Origin: Clostridium sp.
GTDB taxonomy: Bacteria; Bacillota; Clostridia; Clostridiales; Clostridiaceae
Length of the DNA: 64,000 bases
Direction of reading: 5' to 3'
NCBI GenBank assembly: GCA_029257045.1
Contig: JARIDB010000116.1
Span: 1-64,000 of the forward strand
The notes beneath the pieces are model-generated. The model was given only the letters and a program-made list of their open reading frames with translations. It made no database searches and had not been told where the DNA came from. Below are positions 18,228 to 28,011 of this stretch, in pieces. Each line of letters opens with the position of its first letter. Within the stretch, counting starts at the first letter, position 1. Both the position numbers and the translations under genes were made by a program.

Positions 18228-19013
18228 CTAAACATATTTTTTCATATGTTTTAAAGCTGTTTTCTCAAGTCTTGAAACTTGTGCTTGAGATATACCAATT
18301 TCATCAGCCACTTCCATTTGAGTTCTTCCATTAAAAAATCTTAAAGTTAAAATCAACTTTTCTCTATCATTTAGTTTTTTCATAGCTTCCTTTATAGAAA
18401 TATTTTCAAGCCAGCTATCATCACTATTTTTTGAATCACTTATTTGATCCATAACATAAATAGCATCACCACCATCATGATAAATAGGTTCAAATAAGGA
18501 TACTGTATCTTGTATTGCATCTAAGGCAAATACTACATCTTCTCTTGGAATCTCAAGTTCCTTGGCTATTTCTGATACTGTAGGTTCTTTATTATTTTCT
18601 TTTACTAATCTGTCTCTTACTAATAAAGCTTTATAAGCGATATCTCTTAAAGATCTACTTACTCTTATAGCATTGTTGTCTCTTAAATATCTTCTTATTT
18701 CACCTATTATCATTGGTACAGCATAAGTAGAAAATTTTACATTTTGCCCTAAATCAAAATTATCTATTGCTTTCATTAGACCTATGCAACCAACTTGGAA
18801 TAGGTCATCTACATTTTCTCCTCTATTGTTAAATCTTTGTATCACACTTAAAACTAATCTTAGATTTCCATTTATAAAAGTGTCTCTTGCTATTGTCCTC
18901 TCTTCTTTGCCTTTATTTCTCATAATTAATAAAAGCTCTCTTTTTTCTTTTTCTTTTAATATAGGTAATTTTGATGTATTTACTCCACATATTTCTACTT
19001 TATTAATTATCAA
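18228..19013 (-). CDS. sigG: Sporulation sigma factor SigG
   Basis: The 261-residue sigma-70 family protein has the SigG hallmark N-terminus NKVEICGVNTSKLP, the region 2 block LFQVGCIGLMKAIDNFD, EIRRYLRDNNAIRVSRSLRD and the region 4 motif TQMEVADEIGISQAQVSRLE. SigG directs late forespore transcription. I place the start at a TTG (19013), because AAGGAG lies 9 bases before it and the family starts near this point; a longer reading from the ATG at 19043 contains that site. It follows sigE by 81 bases. Confidence 0.95.
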   Translation of the reverse strand: MIINKVEICGVNTSKLPILKEKEKRELLLIMRNKGKEERTIARDTFINGNLRLVLSVIQRFNNRGENVDDLFQVGCIGLMKAIDNFDLGQNVKFSTYAVPMIIGEIRRYLRDNNAIRVSRSLRDIAYKALLVRDRLVKENNKEPTVSEIAKELEIPREDVVFALDAIQDTVSLFEPIYHDGGDAIYVMDQISDSKNSDDSWLENISIKEAMKKLNDREKLILTLRFFNGRTQMEVADEIGISQAQVSRLEKTALKHMKKYV

Positions 19014-19094
19014 GTCTATCAACTCCTTCGGAAGTAATAACATACTGCATTAAAGAGTATTTCCGAGAGTGATTACTTTTATACTAAAGACAAA

Positions 19095-19802
19095 CTAAAT
19101 CATTTTATTGATTTCTTTTTTCAATCTGTTTATAATCTTCTTCTCTAATCTTGAAATATACGATTGGCTAATCCCTAGCATATCAGCTACTTCTTTTTGT
19201 GTTTTTTCCATAGTCCCATTTAATCCAAATCTTAATTTAACTATTTCCTTTTCCCTATCATTTAAATTAGTTAAAGCAAGAAATAGTAATTCTCTATCGA
19301 CTTCATCTTCAATTAAATTATAAACTGTATCATTTTCCGTTCCTAAAATATCTGATAAAAGAAGTTCATTTCCATCCCAATCTATATTAAGAGGTTCATA
19401 AAAAGAAATTTCTGCTTTAACCTTACTATTTCTTCTTAAATACATTAATATTTCATTTTCTATACACCTTGATGCATAAGTGGCAAGCTTTATCTTCTTC
19501 TCAGGATTAAAAGTATTGACAGCCTTTATAAGACCAATAGTCCCTACTGATATTAAATCTTCAACACAGACTCCAGTATTTTCAAACTTTCTTGCAATAT
19601 AAACAACTAACCTTAAGTTTCTTTCTATAAGGATATCTCTTATGCTTTCATCACCCTTAGTTAATCTTTCAACTAATTCTTCTTCTTCTTCCTTCTTTAA
19701 TGGTGGCGGAAGAGCTTCACTACCTCCCACATAATATAATTCCCTTCTAAACATGCCAAGTTTTTTTAATATACGATTTAATAACAATTTTAATTTCATC
19801 AT
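19095..19802 (-). CDS. sigE: Sporulation sigma factor pro-SigE
   Basis: The 235-residue protein carries an N-terminal pro-sequence (about the first 25-30 residues, [16 protein letters not shown]...), region 2 ([27 protein letters not shown]) and region 4 ([20 protein letters not shown]). SigE drives early mother-cell transcription after its pro-sequence is removed. The gene starts 8 bases after spoIIGA, which encodes the processing protease, with AGGTGA as ribosome site. Confidence 0.97.
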   Translation of the reverse strand: MMKLKLLLNRILKKLGMFRRELYYVGGSEALPPPLKKEEEEELVERLTKGDESIRDILIERNLRLVVYIARKFENTGVCVEDLISVGTIGLIKAVNTFNPEKKIKLATYASRCIENEILMYLRRNSKVKAEISFYEPLNIDWDGNELLLSDILGTENDTVYNLIEDEVDRELLFLALTNLNDREKEIVKLRFGLNGTMEKTQKEVADMLGISQSYISRLEKKIINRLKKEINKMI

Positions 19803-19810
19803 ATTTTCAC

Positions 19811-20608
19811 CTAAATTACCCCTCTTGATAATAATGCATTAAATTCATTTTCTTTACTTAATTTAATTTCACTTTTACATATAACAGCTTTAATTTCACT
19901 CCAACTTTCTTTATCTTTTTTTATTCTTATGTTTTCAAATATAAAACCTTCTATATCTCCACAATTCCCTATTGTCTTGTAATTTATATAAAATTTTTCT
20001 TTGTTCTTTAAATTAAAACCTTGTAAATATTCTTCTTCTATAAGGATACAAGGAAGATTAGTAATTGGCTCTCTTAAGGCATTACCAGTATCTAAAAAGC
20101 CCTTTAAATTTATTATGCTTCCATTAATAATAATCTCCATATCATAAATAAAATTATTTATGAAAAATCTTTCTTTTAAAAATTCTATTATTCTAGTAAA
20201 TACAATGTTAAGAATCATAATACTTATTAATATATATTTTAAAGAAAAACCTTTAATAGTAAATTGATTTAAAAAGTCATATTGGTTGTCCATAAAATAT
20301 AAACTAAATCCAAAACCACATAACATAAAAGAAAGGAGAAAAAATACAGTAGTAGCTTTTAATATATTTTTTATATTTCTTTTTTGATGACAAATTAATA
20401 TCATGATTGCTACCATAAATATTTTCATAAAAATAGAAGTAAGAAATCTAATTTTCATAAATAATGTTATTGTATAAAAGGCTCCAATTGCTGATGATAA
20501 ATATATTTTTTTATTATAATTAAACTTTAATGACTTCATTGTATTAATTAATAAAAATAAATTAATTATAAAATTTTCAATTATAATTATATCTATGTAA
20601 ACTACCAT
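19811..20608 (-). CDS. spoIIGA: Sigma-E processing aspartic peptidase SpoIIGA
   Basis: The 265-residue protein has five hydrophobic segments in the first 150 residues and a cytoplasmic aspartic-protease-like domain with the catalytic [12 protein letters not shown] motif near residue 187. It cleaves pro-SigE in the mother cell. It is the first gene of the spoIIGA-sigE unit. The 237 bases upstream are AT-rich and should hold a Spo0A-controlled promoter, but I could not fix a 0A box with confidence. Confidence 0.95.
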   Translation of the reverse strand: MVVYIDIIIIENFIINLFLLINTMKSLKFNYNKKIYLSSAIGAFYTITLFMKIRFLTSIFMKIFMVAIMILICHQKRNIKNILKATTVFFLLSFMLCGFGFSLYFMDNQYDFLNQFTIKGFSLKYILISIMILNIVFTRIIEFLKERFFINNFIYDMEIIINGSIINLKGFLDTGNALREPITNLPCILIEEEYLQGFNLKNKEKFYINYKTIGNCGDIEGFIFENIRIKKDKESWSEIKAVICKSEIKLSKENEFNALLSRGVI

Positions 20609-20800
20609 ACCTTCTCCTCCTTTTTATTAAATTATAAACTGTTCCATTACAAAATTTTGTCATAATTACTCTTTATAAAATATATTTTAATCCCTTATTT
20701 GTTACATTTAAATACAGTTAATTTATTATTTTAATAAAAAATAACATTTTATTAAAATATTATAGACACCTTTTTGTTTATTATTATTATTTATAAGAAA

Positions 20801-20835
20801 AAAAGACCCTTTATATATTAAATAAAGGGTCTTTT
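20801..20835 (-). terminator. Terminator after ftsZ
   Basis: AAAAGACCCTTTAT and ATAAAGGGTCTTTT pair perfectly around 7 bases and are followed by a T-run on the minus strand. Confidence 0.92.
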
Positions 20836-20845
20836 GCTTAAATTA

Positions 20846-21967
20846 TTATTTTCTAGCTCTTAAAAAACTTGGTATGTTAACACTTTCAGTTTCTAAATCT
20901 AAAAGAGGATCTACTTTTCTTGAAGGCTCAAAAGTTTGAGTCTCATTTTTAACCGTCTCTTCTTTTATAATTCTTTTATCAAAGTTTGATTCATTATTTA
21001 AGATTTTTCTATTATCCTCTTCAAAACCTGTTGCAATAACGGTAATTCTAATTTCGTCTGTTAAAGTATCATCAATAACAGCACCAAATATAATATTTGC
21101 ATCTGGATCTGCTGCTTCTCTTACTATATCAGCCGCTTCATATACTTCTATTGCACCTAAGTCTACTCCACCTGTAAAGTTAATTATTACACCAGTTGCT
21201 CCATCTATCGAAGTTTCTAATAATGGTGAAGAGATAGCTTGTTTAACAGCATCTTGTGCTTTATTATCACCTGTACCTTTTCCTACACCCATATGAGCTA
21301 ACCCTTTGTTTAACATAACTGTTTCTATATCTGCAAAGTCAGCATTAACTACTCCAGGAATTGTTATTAAGTCAGATATCGCTTGTACACCTTGTCTTAA
21401 TACATCATCGGCTAATCTAAATGAATCTAATAAAGTTGTTTTCTTATCAGCCATGCTTAATAATCTTTCATTAGGTATAATTACCAATGTATCTACAGCC
21501 TTCATAAGGTTTTCAATTCCCATTTCAGCATGTCTCATTCTTCTTTTCCCCTCAAATGGGAAAGGTTTTGTAACAACTCCAACAGTTAAAATGTTCATTG
21601 CTTTTGCAATTTCTGCAACTATTGGTGCAGCACCTGTTCCAGTGCCACCTCCCATTCCAGCAGTAATAAATACCATATTAGCACCTTTAATAGACTCTGA
21701 TATTTCTTCTCTACTCTCTTCTGCAGCCTTTTTACCTATTTCAGGATTAGCCCCAGCACCAAGACCTTTTGTTAACTTATCTCCTATTTGAATCTTTACA
21801 TGAGCATGAGATAACATCAATGCTTGTTTATCTGTATTAACGGCTATAAATTCAACATTTTTTAGCCCTTCTGCTATCATTCTATTAACGGCATTTCCAC
21901 CACCGCCACCACAACCAATTACTTTTATATTTGTTAATTCTTGCATATCTACCTCGAAATCTAACAA
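20846..21967 (-). CDS. ftsZ: Cell division protein FtsZ
   Basis: The 373-residue tubulin homologue has [15 protein letters not shown], the GTP-binding signature [10 protein letters not shown] (near residue 108) and the conserved C-terminal tail IPSFLRARK that binds FtsA/SepF-type partners. It forms the division ring. The start is TTG, 7 bases after GGAGG, giving the clostridial N-terminus MLDFEVD. It is a single-gene unit next to the sporulation sigma cluster, without ftsA. Confidence 0.97.
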   Translation of the reverse strand: MLDFEVDMQELTNIKVIGCGGGGGNAVNRMIAEGLKNVEFIAVNTDKQALMLSHAHVKIQIGDKLTKGLGAGANPEIGKKAAEESREEISESIKGANMVFITAGMGGGTGTGAAPIVAEIAKAMNILTVGVVTKPFPFEGKRRMRHAEMGIENLMKAVDTLVIIPNERLLSMADKKTTLLDSFRLADDVLRQGVQAISDLITIPGVVNADFADIETVMLNKGLAHMGVGKGTGDNKAQDAVKQAISSPLLETSIDGATGVIINFTGGVDLGAIEVYEAADIVREAADPDANIIFGAVIDDTLTDEIRITVIATGFEEDNRKILNNESNFDKRIIKEETVKNETQTFEPSRKVDPLLDLETESVNIPSFLRARK

Positions 21968-22436
21968 AATAATTCCTCCTTTAGAAAATATCTACTAGTA
22001 CTTTTTATACTTTGTTTATTTTCTTATTTAATAATTTTAAATTCTTAATAATAATAGTTTTTTATAATTTAATTTTACATCATAATATAAGTATTTAACA
22101 ATACTTTAATACAGTAACTCTTAAATTTTTCATTATATTTTTCTTTTACACTGTTATTTGTGCTAATTTTTTGGTTATTTATACTTTATTCATTTAGTAA
22201 TTCTATAATATATTAATTATTTATAAAAATAACCATATTTTTTTTATTTATATTTAATAAAATTCAATTATTATTTTATCATTTACTTTGACATAACTCA
22301 ACCATTAATTACCCAATATAATAAATTTTAAGTAATTTGTAATATTAAATATACTTTTTTGATAAATATCTCGTATATCCATCTTTTAATTATATTCAAC
22401 ATAAAGGCCATTTTCCCTTCTTAAACTTATAAAATA
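21968..22436. other. 470-base intergenic region upstream of ftsZ
   Basis: This stretch is strongly AT-rich and has no convincing reading frame with a ribosome site on either strand. It holds one plausible promoter (22274-22302) and the AGGAGG of ftsZ. The long distance from promoter to start would give a leader of about 300 bases, in which I see no known RNA motif. Confidence 0.6.
22274..22302 (-). promoter_or_regulatory. Possible sigma-A promoter for ftsZ
   Basis: TTGAGT (22297-22302) and TAAAAT (22274-22279) are 17 bases apart on the minus strand. In so AT-rich a region, chance matches are common, so this is tentative. Confidence 0.4.
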
Positions 22437-22460
22437 AAAAACAGAGTCTCCTCTGTTTTT
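22437..22460 (-). terminator. Terminator after pilT
   Basis: AAAACAGAG and CTCTGTTTT pair around GAGA and are followed by T. The ascending arm overlaps the pilT stop codon. Confidence 0.9.
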
Positions 22461-23512
22461 TATAACATCATTATTCTTTTAATAGTTTCTTTATCTATTG
22501 AATGAGTTAATGCAGTATCTAAACCGATAACTTTGCCTTTATATAATTCTGATAAAGACATATCCATTGTTTTCATTCCATATTTAGCCCCTGTTTGAAT
22601 AGCAGATTCTATTTGATGTGATTTACCTTCTCTTATTAAGTTTTGAATTCCTGAAGTTGTTACCATTACTTCTAATGCCGCAACCCTTTTATTATCTTCT
22701 GTTGGCACTAATTGCTGGGAAACAATTCCTTGTAATACTGCTGATAATTGAACTCTAATTTGTTGTTGCTGATGTGGTGGAAAAACATCAACAATCCTAT
22801 CAATTGTCTTGGCAGCACCTATTGTATGTAACGTTGAGAAAACTAAATGACCTGTTTCCGCTGCAGTTATTGCAATGGATATAGTTTCAAGATCTCTCAT
22901 TTCTCCTACAAGAATTACATCTGGATCCTCCCTTAATATTGCTTTTAATGCATTTTTATAACTTTTGCTATCTTTTCCTATTTCTCTTTGATTTATGATA
23001 GACTTATTATGCTTGTGAAGATACTCTATAGGATCTTCTAATGTAATTATATGAGCTTCTCTATTGTTATTTATTTCATTTATCATAGCTGCTAAAGTTG
23101 TACTTTTCCCACTTCCAGTAGGCCCTGTAACAAGAACTAAACCTCTTTTTTTCTCAACCAATTCTTTAATTACCTTTGGGTGCTTTAATTCTGTTAAAGT
23201 TGGTATTTTTAAAGCTATTACTCTAATAGCTATAGCATCACTATCTCTTTGTTTAAAAACATTAACTCTAAATCTCCCTACTCCTGATATTGAATAAGAA
23301 ATATCCATTTCTCCTATTTCATTATAATCAGCATATTTATCTTTCAAAATCTCTTTTGAATATTCTTTTATTTCTTTTTGTGATAACTTTTCAGTGCCTA
23401 TTTTTATTAATTTACCATTTACTCTTATAGTAGGTGCAAGCCCTACTGTTAAATGTAAATCTGATGCTCCTCTTTCAATTGTTGTATTTAATAAATCATT
23501 TAACAAATACAT
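22460..23512 (-). CDS. pilT: PilT-type type IV pilus retraction ATPase
   Basis: The 350-residue protein has the PilT layout: LHLTVGLAPTIRVNGKL near residue 20, Walker A GPTGSGKSTT near 132, ITLEDPIEYLH, the His box GHLVFSTLHT, and the PilT-specific LIREGKSHQIESAIQTG near the C-terminus. PilT disassembles type IV pili and powers twitching or gliding. No other pilus genes lie in the window; it is alone between sigK and ftsZ. Confidence 0.93.
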   Translation of the reverse strand: MYLLNDLLNTTIERGASDLHLTVGLAPTIRVNGKLIKIGTEKLSQKEIKEYSKEILKDKYADYNEIGEMDISYSISGVGRFRVNVFKQRDSDAIAIRVIALKIPTLTELKHPKVIKELVEKKRGLVLVTGPTGSGKSTTLAAMINEINNNREAHIITLEDPIEYLHKHNKSIINQREIGKDSKSYKNALKAILREDPDVILVGEMRDLETISIAITAAETGHLVFSTLHTIGAAKTIDRIVDVFPPHQQQQIRVQLSAVLQGIVSQQLVPTEDNKRVAALEVMVTTSGIQNLIREGKSHQIESAIQTGAKYGMKTMDMSLSELYKGKVIGLDTALTHSIDKETIKRIMML

Positions 23513-23615
23513 TAATTTTTATCCTCCTATGCTAATATAATTATAGCTATATTAGTTATTCGATAAAAATCTTTATATTCCTTCTTTATGTTCCTTATTT
23601 TTTTAAATAACCCTT

Positions 23616-24311
23616 TTATTTACTAGAAAGTTCCTTTTTAAGTTTTTTAAGTGCCTTTTTCTCTATTCTAGAAACATAAGACCTTGATATACCAAGTAAA
23701 GCTGCTATTTCTCTCTGGGTTCTGCATCTACCATCAATTAACCCATATCTCATTTTTAGTATTTCTCCTTCTCGTTCCGTTAACGAAACGCCTATCTTAG
23801 TATAAAGTTGTTTAATTTGTAAATTACTCTCTACCTTCTCAAGAACCGAATCTTTTTCACTGCTTAAAACATCTATTAAACAAATCTCATTTCCTTCCTT
23901 ATCAACGCCTATTGGATCTTGTAAAAACACTTCATTTTTTTGTTTCTTATTATTTCTAAAAAGCATTAATATTTCATTTTCTATACACCTCGAAGCATAA
24001 GTAGCTAATCTTGTACCCTTTGATGAATCAAAGGAATCAATAGCTTTAATAAGACCCACTGTACCTATGGATATAAGTTCATCTATATCTTTATTTGGGA
24101 AATTATATTTTTTCACTATATGAGCTACTAACCTTAAATTTCGTTCAATTAAAATACTTTTCGCATTTTTGTCCCCATCTTTTAATAATTTTAAATATTT
24201 CTCCTCTTCTTCTTCATCAAGTGGTTTTGGAAATGTATTATTTCCTGTAACATAACCAGTTAAAAATACAGAATTACATAACAGTTCTATAATATTTGAT
24301 AGAAAAAACAT
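23616..24311 (-). CDS. sigK: Sporulation sigma factor pro-SigK (intact)
   Basis: The 231-residue protein has a hydrophobic pro-sequence (MFFLSNIIELLCNSVFLTGY), then FPKPLDEEEEEKYL, region 2 (ELISIGTVGLIKAIDSF) and region 4 (QREIAALLGISRSYVSRIEKKAL). SigK controls late mother-cell genes. The frame is continuous, so no skin-type element interrupts it here, unlike in several clostridia and Bacillus. AGGAGG precedes the ATG. Confidence 0.96.
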   Translation of the reverse strand: MFFLSNIIELLCNSVFLTGYVTGNNTFPKPLDEEEEEKYLKLLKDGDKNAKSILIERNLRLVAHIVKKYNFPNKDIDELISIGTVGLIKAIDSFDSSKGTRLATYASRCIENEILMLFRNNKKQKNEVFLQDPIGVDKEGNEICLIDVLSSEKDSVLEKVESNLQIKQLYTKIGVSLTEREGEILKMRYGLIDGRCRTQREIAALLGISRSYVSRIEKKALKKLKKELSSK

Positions 24312-24412
24312 AGAACTTCCTCCTAGTAGTGCTTATTATATAATATGATGAAATCTCAAAATATTGCTTGTCTTTTTTAAAATATATTTGGAATATTTCT
24401 TATACTATAAAA

Positions 24413-24450
24413 AGAAGCTATTATACAAATATAATTGCATAATAGCTTCT
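24413..24450 (-). terminator. Terminator after the class B penicillin-binding protein
   Basis: AGAAGCTATTAT and ATAATAGCTTCT pair perfectly over 12 bases and TTTT follows on the minus strand. Confidence 0.9.
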
Positions 24451-24453
24451 AAT

Positions 24454-26079
24454 TTATCTATTTAATTTAAGTATTTCACTTACCACGTCACTAAATATAG
24501 GTGCCCCTGTGTTTCCTCCCCCAAGTTCTCTTCCATCTGGATGTTTCTCACCAATATTTGGAGCTATAACAACTATAGTATACTTTTTGTTATCCTTAAC
24601 AAAGTATCCAGCAAACCAGCCATGATTTGTTCCACCATTTCCTGTAGAAGTTCCTGTTTTCCCTCCAACTTCTGCATCTTTAACCTTGGCCTCAAATCCT
24701 GAACCTTCCCATATAACCTTGTGTAATGACTCCATAGCAATTTCTGAAGAAGTTTCACTAAAAACCCTTTTCGAATTATTTTTAAATGTGTTTATTATAT
24801 TATCATCCTTATCTAAAATCTCCTCAACTATAGTTGGTTTAATATATATTCCTTTATTTGCAATGGTGTTATATAGCGCTGACATCTGGATAGGCGTTGC
24901 AATTATTGTTTGACCTATAGATATATTATTCATACTATTTTCCTCTGTAGGTTTAACCCCACTAGCTTCTTTTCTATTATCACCATTTACATTCAAAACT
25001 TCATTAAACATACCTAGACTTTCAAGGTATTTCATCATATTGCCATAACCTATCTTTGCTCCAACTTTGGCAAAAACATCATTACAGGATACCTTAAGGG
25101 CATCCTCTACTGATAGATCTCCATGACCGTGTGGTTTTCCATCCTTCATACAAATTTCTCCTGTGCATCTAAATATATCGCTTGTAGTTATAAGCCCCAT
25201 ATCTAAAGCTACAGTTTCTGTAACAACTTTAAATATAGACCCCGGCTCATAACCAAGTTGTTCAATTCCTAAGTTTACATTTGCTTCTGTTTCATCCTTT
25301 TGTACCATAGCCCTTATTTTTCCTGTTTCAGCGTCAGATACTACAACTCCAATATTTTTAAGAAAAGAATATTGCTCCTTTTTCAAAATATCCTTTATTA
25401 CTTTTTCCCATTCTAAATCAATGGTTAATTTTATATTTCTATTGTTATCTCCTAAAGACAATACACCATCTCCATAAAGAGCCTTATCATCTAGATAAAA
25501 TTTTGCCATAGGATAGTCATTATTTTTAATATACTCATAAAGTTCACTTTCTAAGGAGCCTAAAATTATATTTTTTCCATTTATATTTGAAAGAATACTA
25601 TTAGTGCTCCAAGCTTCTTTAGTATCTACTTCATCATAAATATAAGTATAAATCCCTTTAATATTAGTTAATTTATTTACTTTATTAAAGGTTTCTTCAT
25701 TTACGGTATAATAAACTTTCCCATCACCTTTCATTATATCAGAATAATTAAAATCCTTTATTTCAGACTTTAAAATAAAATTTAAAGCCATTAAATCTTC
25801 TAAAGTTTCTTCATAATTATTTAACATAAATGGTTTAGTATCTAAAATAACTATATATTTTTTATTATAATCTAATACATCTCTACCTTTTGTATCAAAA
25901 ATTCTATAATTCATCTGTGATATATTTTCTTTTTGATAATTATTCATCTCAGTAGAAACATTTTCAGATGGACTTATTTGTAGAATTACTAATTTGACTA
26001 TTAATACTATAAGAATCAATATATACGTAGTTGTTATTGCTATAACTCTTTTAAAATCAATTCTATTTTTTGGAAACAT
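24454..26079 (-). CDS. Class B penicillin-binding protein (FtsI/SpoVD/PBP2-like transpeptidase)
   Basis: The 541-residue protein has one N-terminal membrane anchor (about 12-32), a dimerisation domain and a transpeptidase domain with SxxK as GSIFK, SxN as SCN (in KVSCNDVFAK) and KTG as GGKTGTS. It crosslinks peptidoglycan outside the membrane. It lacks PASTA repeats and is shorter than SpoVD. The neighbourhood (sigK, sporulation genes) allows a sporulation role, but this is only inferred. Its ribosome site lies in the descending arm of the udk terminator. Confidence 0.88.
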   Translation of the reverse strand: MFPKNRIDFKRVIAITTTYILILIVLIVKLVILQISPSENVSTEMNNYQKENISQMNYRIFDTKGRDVLDYNKKYIVILDTKPFMLNNYEETLEDLMALNFILKSEIKDFNYSDIMKGDGKVYYTVNEETFNKVNKLTNIKGIYTYIYDEVDTKEAWSTNSILSNINGKNIILGSLESELYEYIKNNDYPMAKFYLDDKALYGDGVLSLGDNNRNIKLTIDLEWEKVIKDILKKEQYSFLKNIGVVVSDAETGKIRAMVQKDETEANVNLGIEQLGYEPGSIFKVVTETVALDMGLITTSDIFRCTGEICMKDGKPHGHGDLSVEDALKVSCNDVFAKVGAKIGYGNMMKYLESLGMFNEVLNVNGDNRKEASGVKPTEENSMNNISIGQTIIATPIQMSALYNTIANKGIYIKPTIVEEILDKDDNIINTFKNNSKRVFSETSSEIAMESLHKVIWEGSGFEAKVKDAEVGGKTGTSTGNGGTNHGWFAGYFVKDNKKYTIVVIAPNIGEKHPDGRELGGGNTGAPIFSDVVSEILKLNR

Positions 26080-26080
26080 A

Positions 26081-26123
26081 AAAACACCTCTAAGGATAAT
26101 TCTAGCCTTTAGAGATGTTTTTT
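26081..26123 (-). terminator. Terminator after udk, overlapping the next gene's ribosome site
   Basis: AAAACATCTCTAAAGG pairs with a complementary arm ending GAGGTGTTTT. The GAGGTG of that arm is also the ribosome site of the penicillin-binding protein gene, whose ATG follows TTTTT directly. Confidence 0.8.
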
Positions 26124-26132
26124 ATTCAAATA

Positions 26133-26750
26133 TTAATTTAAAATATCTTTAATTTTACTTACTAATATATCTATAGCAACTTTATTTTGTCCACCTTCTG
26201 GAACTATAATATCTGCATATCTTTTTGTTGGCTCTATAAATTGCATATGCATAGGTCTTACAATTTCTAAATATTGATTTATTACAGATTCCACTGTTCT
26301 TCCTCTTTCGTTTATATCTCTAATTAACCTCCTTAGGATTCTAATATCAGCATCAGTATCTACATATACTTTTATATCTAATATATCCCTAAGTCTTTTA
26401 TCTTCTAAAACTAATATACCTTCAACAATTATTATATTTCTAGGTTCTATCCTTATCGTTTCTTCTGCTCTAGTATGTATCGAAAAATCATATATGGGTT
26501 TATCAATACCAACTCCATTAATTAAATCCTGTAAATGGCTGATTAACAAATCATTATCAAAGGCTTTTGGATGGTCATAGTTAGTTTTAACTCTTTCCTC
26601 CATAGATAGATTCCTTTGATCTTTATAATACATGTCTTGTTGTATCATAGCTATACATTCATTCGAAAAACTTGAATAGATAGCATCTGCAATACTACTT
26701 TTCCCAGATCCTGTTCCACCAGTTATTCCAATTAGGATTGGCTTTTGCAT
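26133..26750 (-). CDS. udk: Uridine kinase
   Basis: The 205-residue protein has a P-loop [12 protein letters not shown] (about 8-19), [13 protein letters not shown] and the [12 protein letters not shown] lid. It phosphorylates uridine and cytidine for pyrimidine salvage. Its place after the trmR-trhP genes matches Bacillus yrrM-yrrN-yrrO-udk. Confidence 0.96.
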   Translation of the reverse strand: MQKPILIGITGGTGSGKSSIADAIYSSFSNECIAMIQQDMYYKDQRNLSMEERVKTNYDHPKAFDNDLLISHLQDLINGVGIDKPIYDFSIHTRAEETIRIEPRNIIIVEGILVLEDKRLRDILDIKVYVDTDADIRILRRLIRDINERGRTVESVINQYLEIVRPMHMQFIEPTKRYADIIVPEGGQNKVAIDILVSKIKDILN

Positions 26751-26771
26751 TATAGTTCCTCCTTCTTACGT

Positions 26772-28007
26772 CTAAAGCTCTAAAACTTTTTTACCTTTAA
26801 TTAGCATATCTTTTACTTTAAGTGGTGTATCTGTTTTTATTTTAAATAGCATATGTGCTCTATTCGCAACACTTGCTTTTACCTTTTTGTCTAAATCATA
26901 CATTTCATCAAGGTTAATATTAAAGTATGGAGTTTTAGCTCTTAAAACTTCAACAGTATCGCCTTCAAAAACTCTATTTTTTTGTAATATAGTTGCTTCC
27001 TTAGTTTCTTCATTATAATCTTGAACAATTCCAACTATTTCATAATCTCTTATATATGAGGATTCATCATAGCTTTGCTCTCCCATTTTTCCAAAAAAGA
27101 AACCTGTATGGTATGGTCTATGACTTACTTTCATTAAGTTATCCATCCATTCTTCATTAAATGTATAGTTGTCTGGATCTTCAAAGTAAGCATCTACAGC
27201 ATCTCTATATGCTTTGACTACAGAGGCTACATAAAATTCATTCTTCATTCTTCCTTCTATTTTTAAGGAATGAACTCCACTTTTTATAAGTTCAGGAATA
27301 TGCTTTATCATACATAAATCCTTTGAATTCATTATATAAGTCCCTTCGTCATCTTCTATAACAGGATAATATTCATTAGGTCTTGTTTCTTCAACTAAAA
27401 AATACTTATATCTGCAAGCATTTGAGCATATTCCTTTATTTGCATCTCTACCTAACATATAGTTTGATATTAAGCATCTACCTGAATAAGCCATACACAT
27501 TGAACCATGTACAAATACTTCTAGTTCACAACCCTCTGGAATATTTGCTTTAATTGTATTTATTTCTATAAAAGTTAATTCTCTTGCAAGCACTACTCTT
27601 TTAGCACCTTGTTCATGCCAAAACTTAGCCGCCATCCAATTTGTTGTATTAGCTTGAGTACTTAAATGAATCTCTAAATCTGGCGCTACACTTTTTGCAG
27701 CCATTATTATTGATGGATCAGCTACTATAATAGCATCTATTCCTAAATCACTTAGTCCTTTTATATATTCTTCTGCACCTTTTAAATCATGGTTTCTTGG
27801 AAATACATTCATTGTTACATAAAGCTTTTTCCCTCTATCATGACAATATTTTACGCCTTCAGCTATTTCATCATTTGTAAAGTTATCTGAAAAAGCTCTA
27901 AGGTTTAATTTCCCTCCGCCTATATAAACTGCATCTGCTCCAAAATCTATAGCTATTTTAAGTCTATCTAGGCTTCCTGCTGGTGCTAAAACTTCTGGTT
28001 TTTTCAT
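26772..28007 (-). CDS. trhP: Peptidase U32 family tRNA hydroxylation protein TrhP
   Basis: The 411-residue protein begins PEVLAPAGSLDRLKIAIDFGADAVYIGG and carries the U32 signature ELEVFVHGSMCMAYSGRC followed by more cysteines (GICSNACRYKY) that probably hold an Fe-S cluster. Members once called peptidases make 5-hydroxyuridine at tRNA U34 from a prephenate-derived cofactor. The adjacent methyltransferase gene and the conserved gene order support the tRNA role. Bacillus has two such genes here; this genome shows one. Confidence 0.85.
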   Translation of the reverse strand: MKKPEVLAPAGSLDRLKIAIDFGADAVYIGGGKLNLRAFSDNFTNDEIAEGVKYCHDRGKKLYVTMNVFPRNHDLKGAEEYIKGLSDLGIDAIIVADPSIIMAAKSVAPDLEIHLSTQANTTNWMAAKFWHEQGAKRVVLARELTFIEINTIKANIPEGCELEVFVHGSMCMAYSGRCLISNYMLGRDANKGICSNACRYKYFLVEETRPNEYYPVIEDDEGTYIMNSKDLCMIKHIPELIKSGVHSLKIEGRMKNEFYVASVVKAYRDAVDAYFEDPDNYTFNEEWMDNLMKVSHRPYHTGFFFGKMGEQSYDESSYIRDYEIVGIVQDYNEETKEATILQKNRVFEGDTVEVLRAKTPYFNINLDEMYDLDKKVKASVANRAHMLFKIKTDTPLKVKDMLIKGKKVLEL

Positions 28008-28011
28008 GTTT

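Noticed and set aside
20609..20800. Spo0A box upstream of spoIIGA
   Set aside because: TTTGTCATAA-like sequences occur, but the match to TGTCGAA is poor and the region is too AT-rich to decide by eye.
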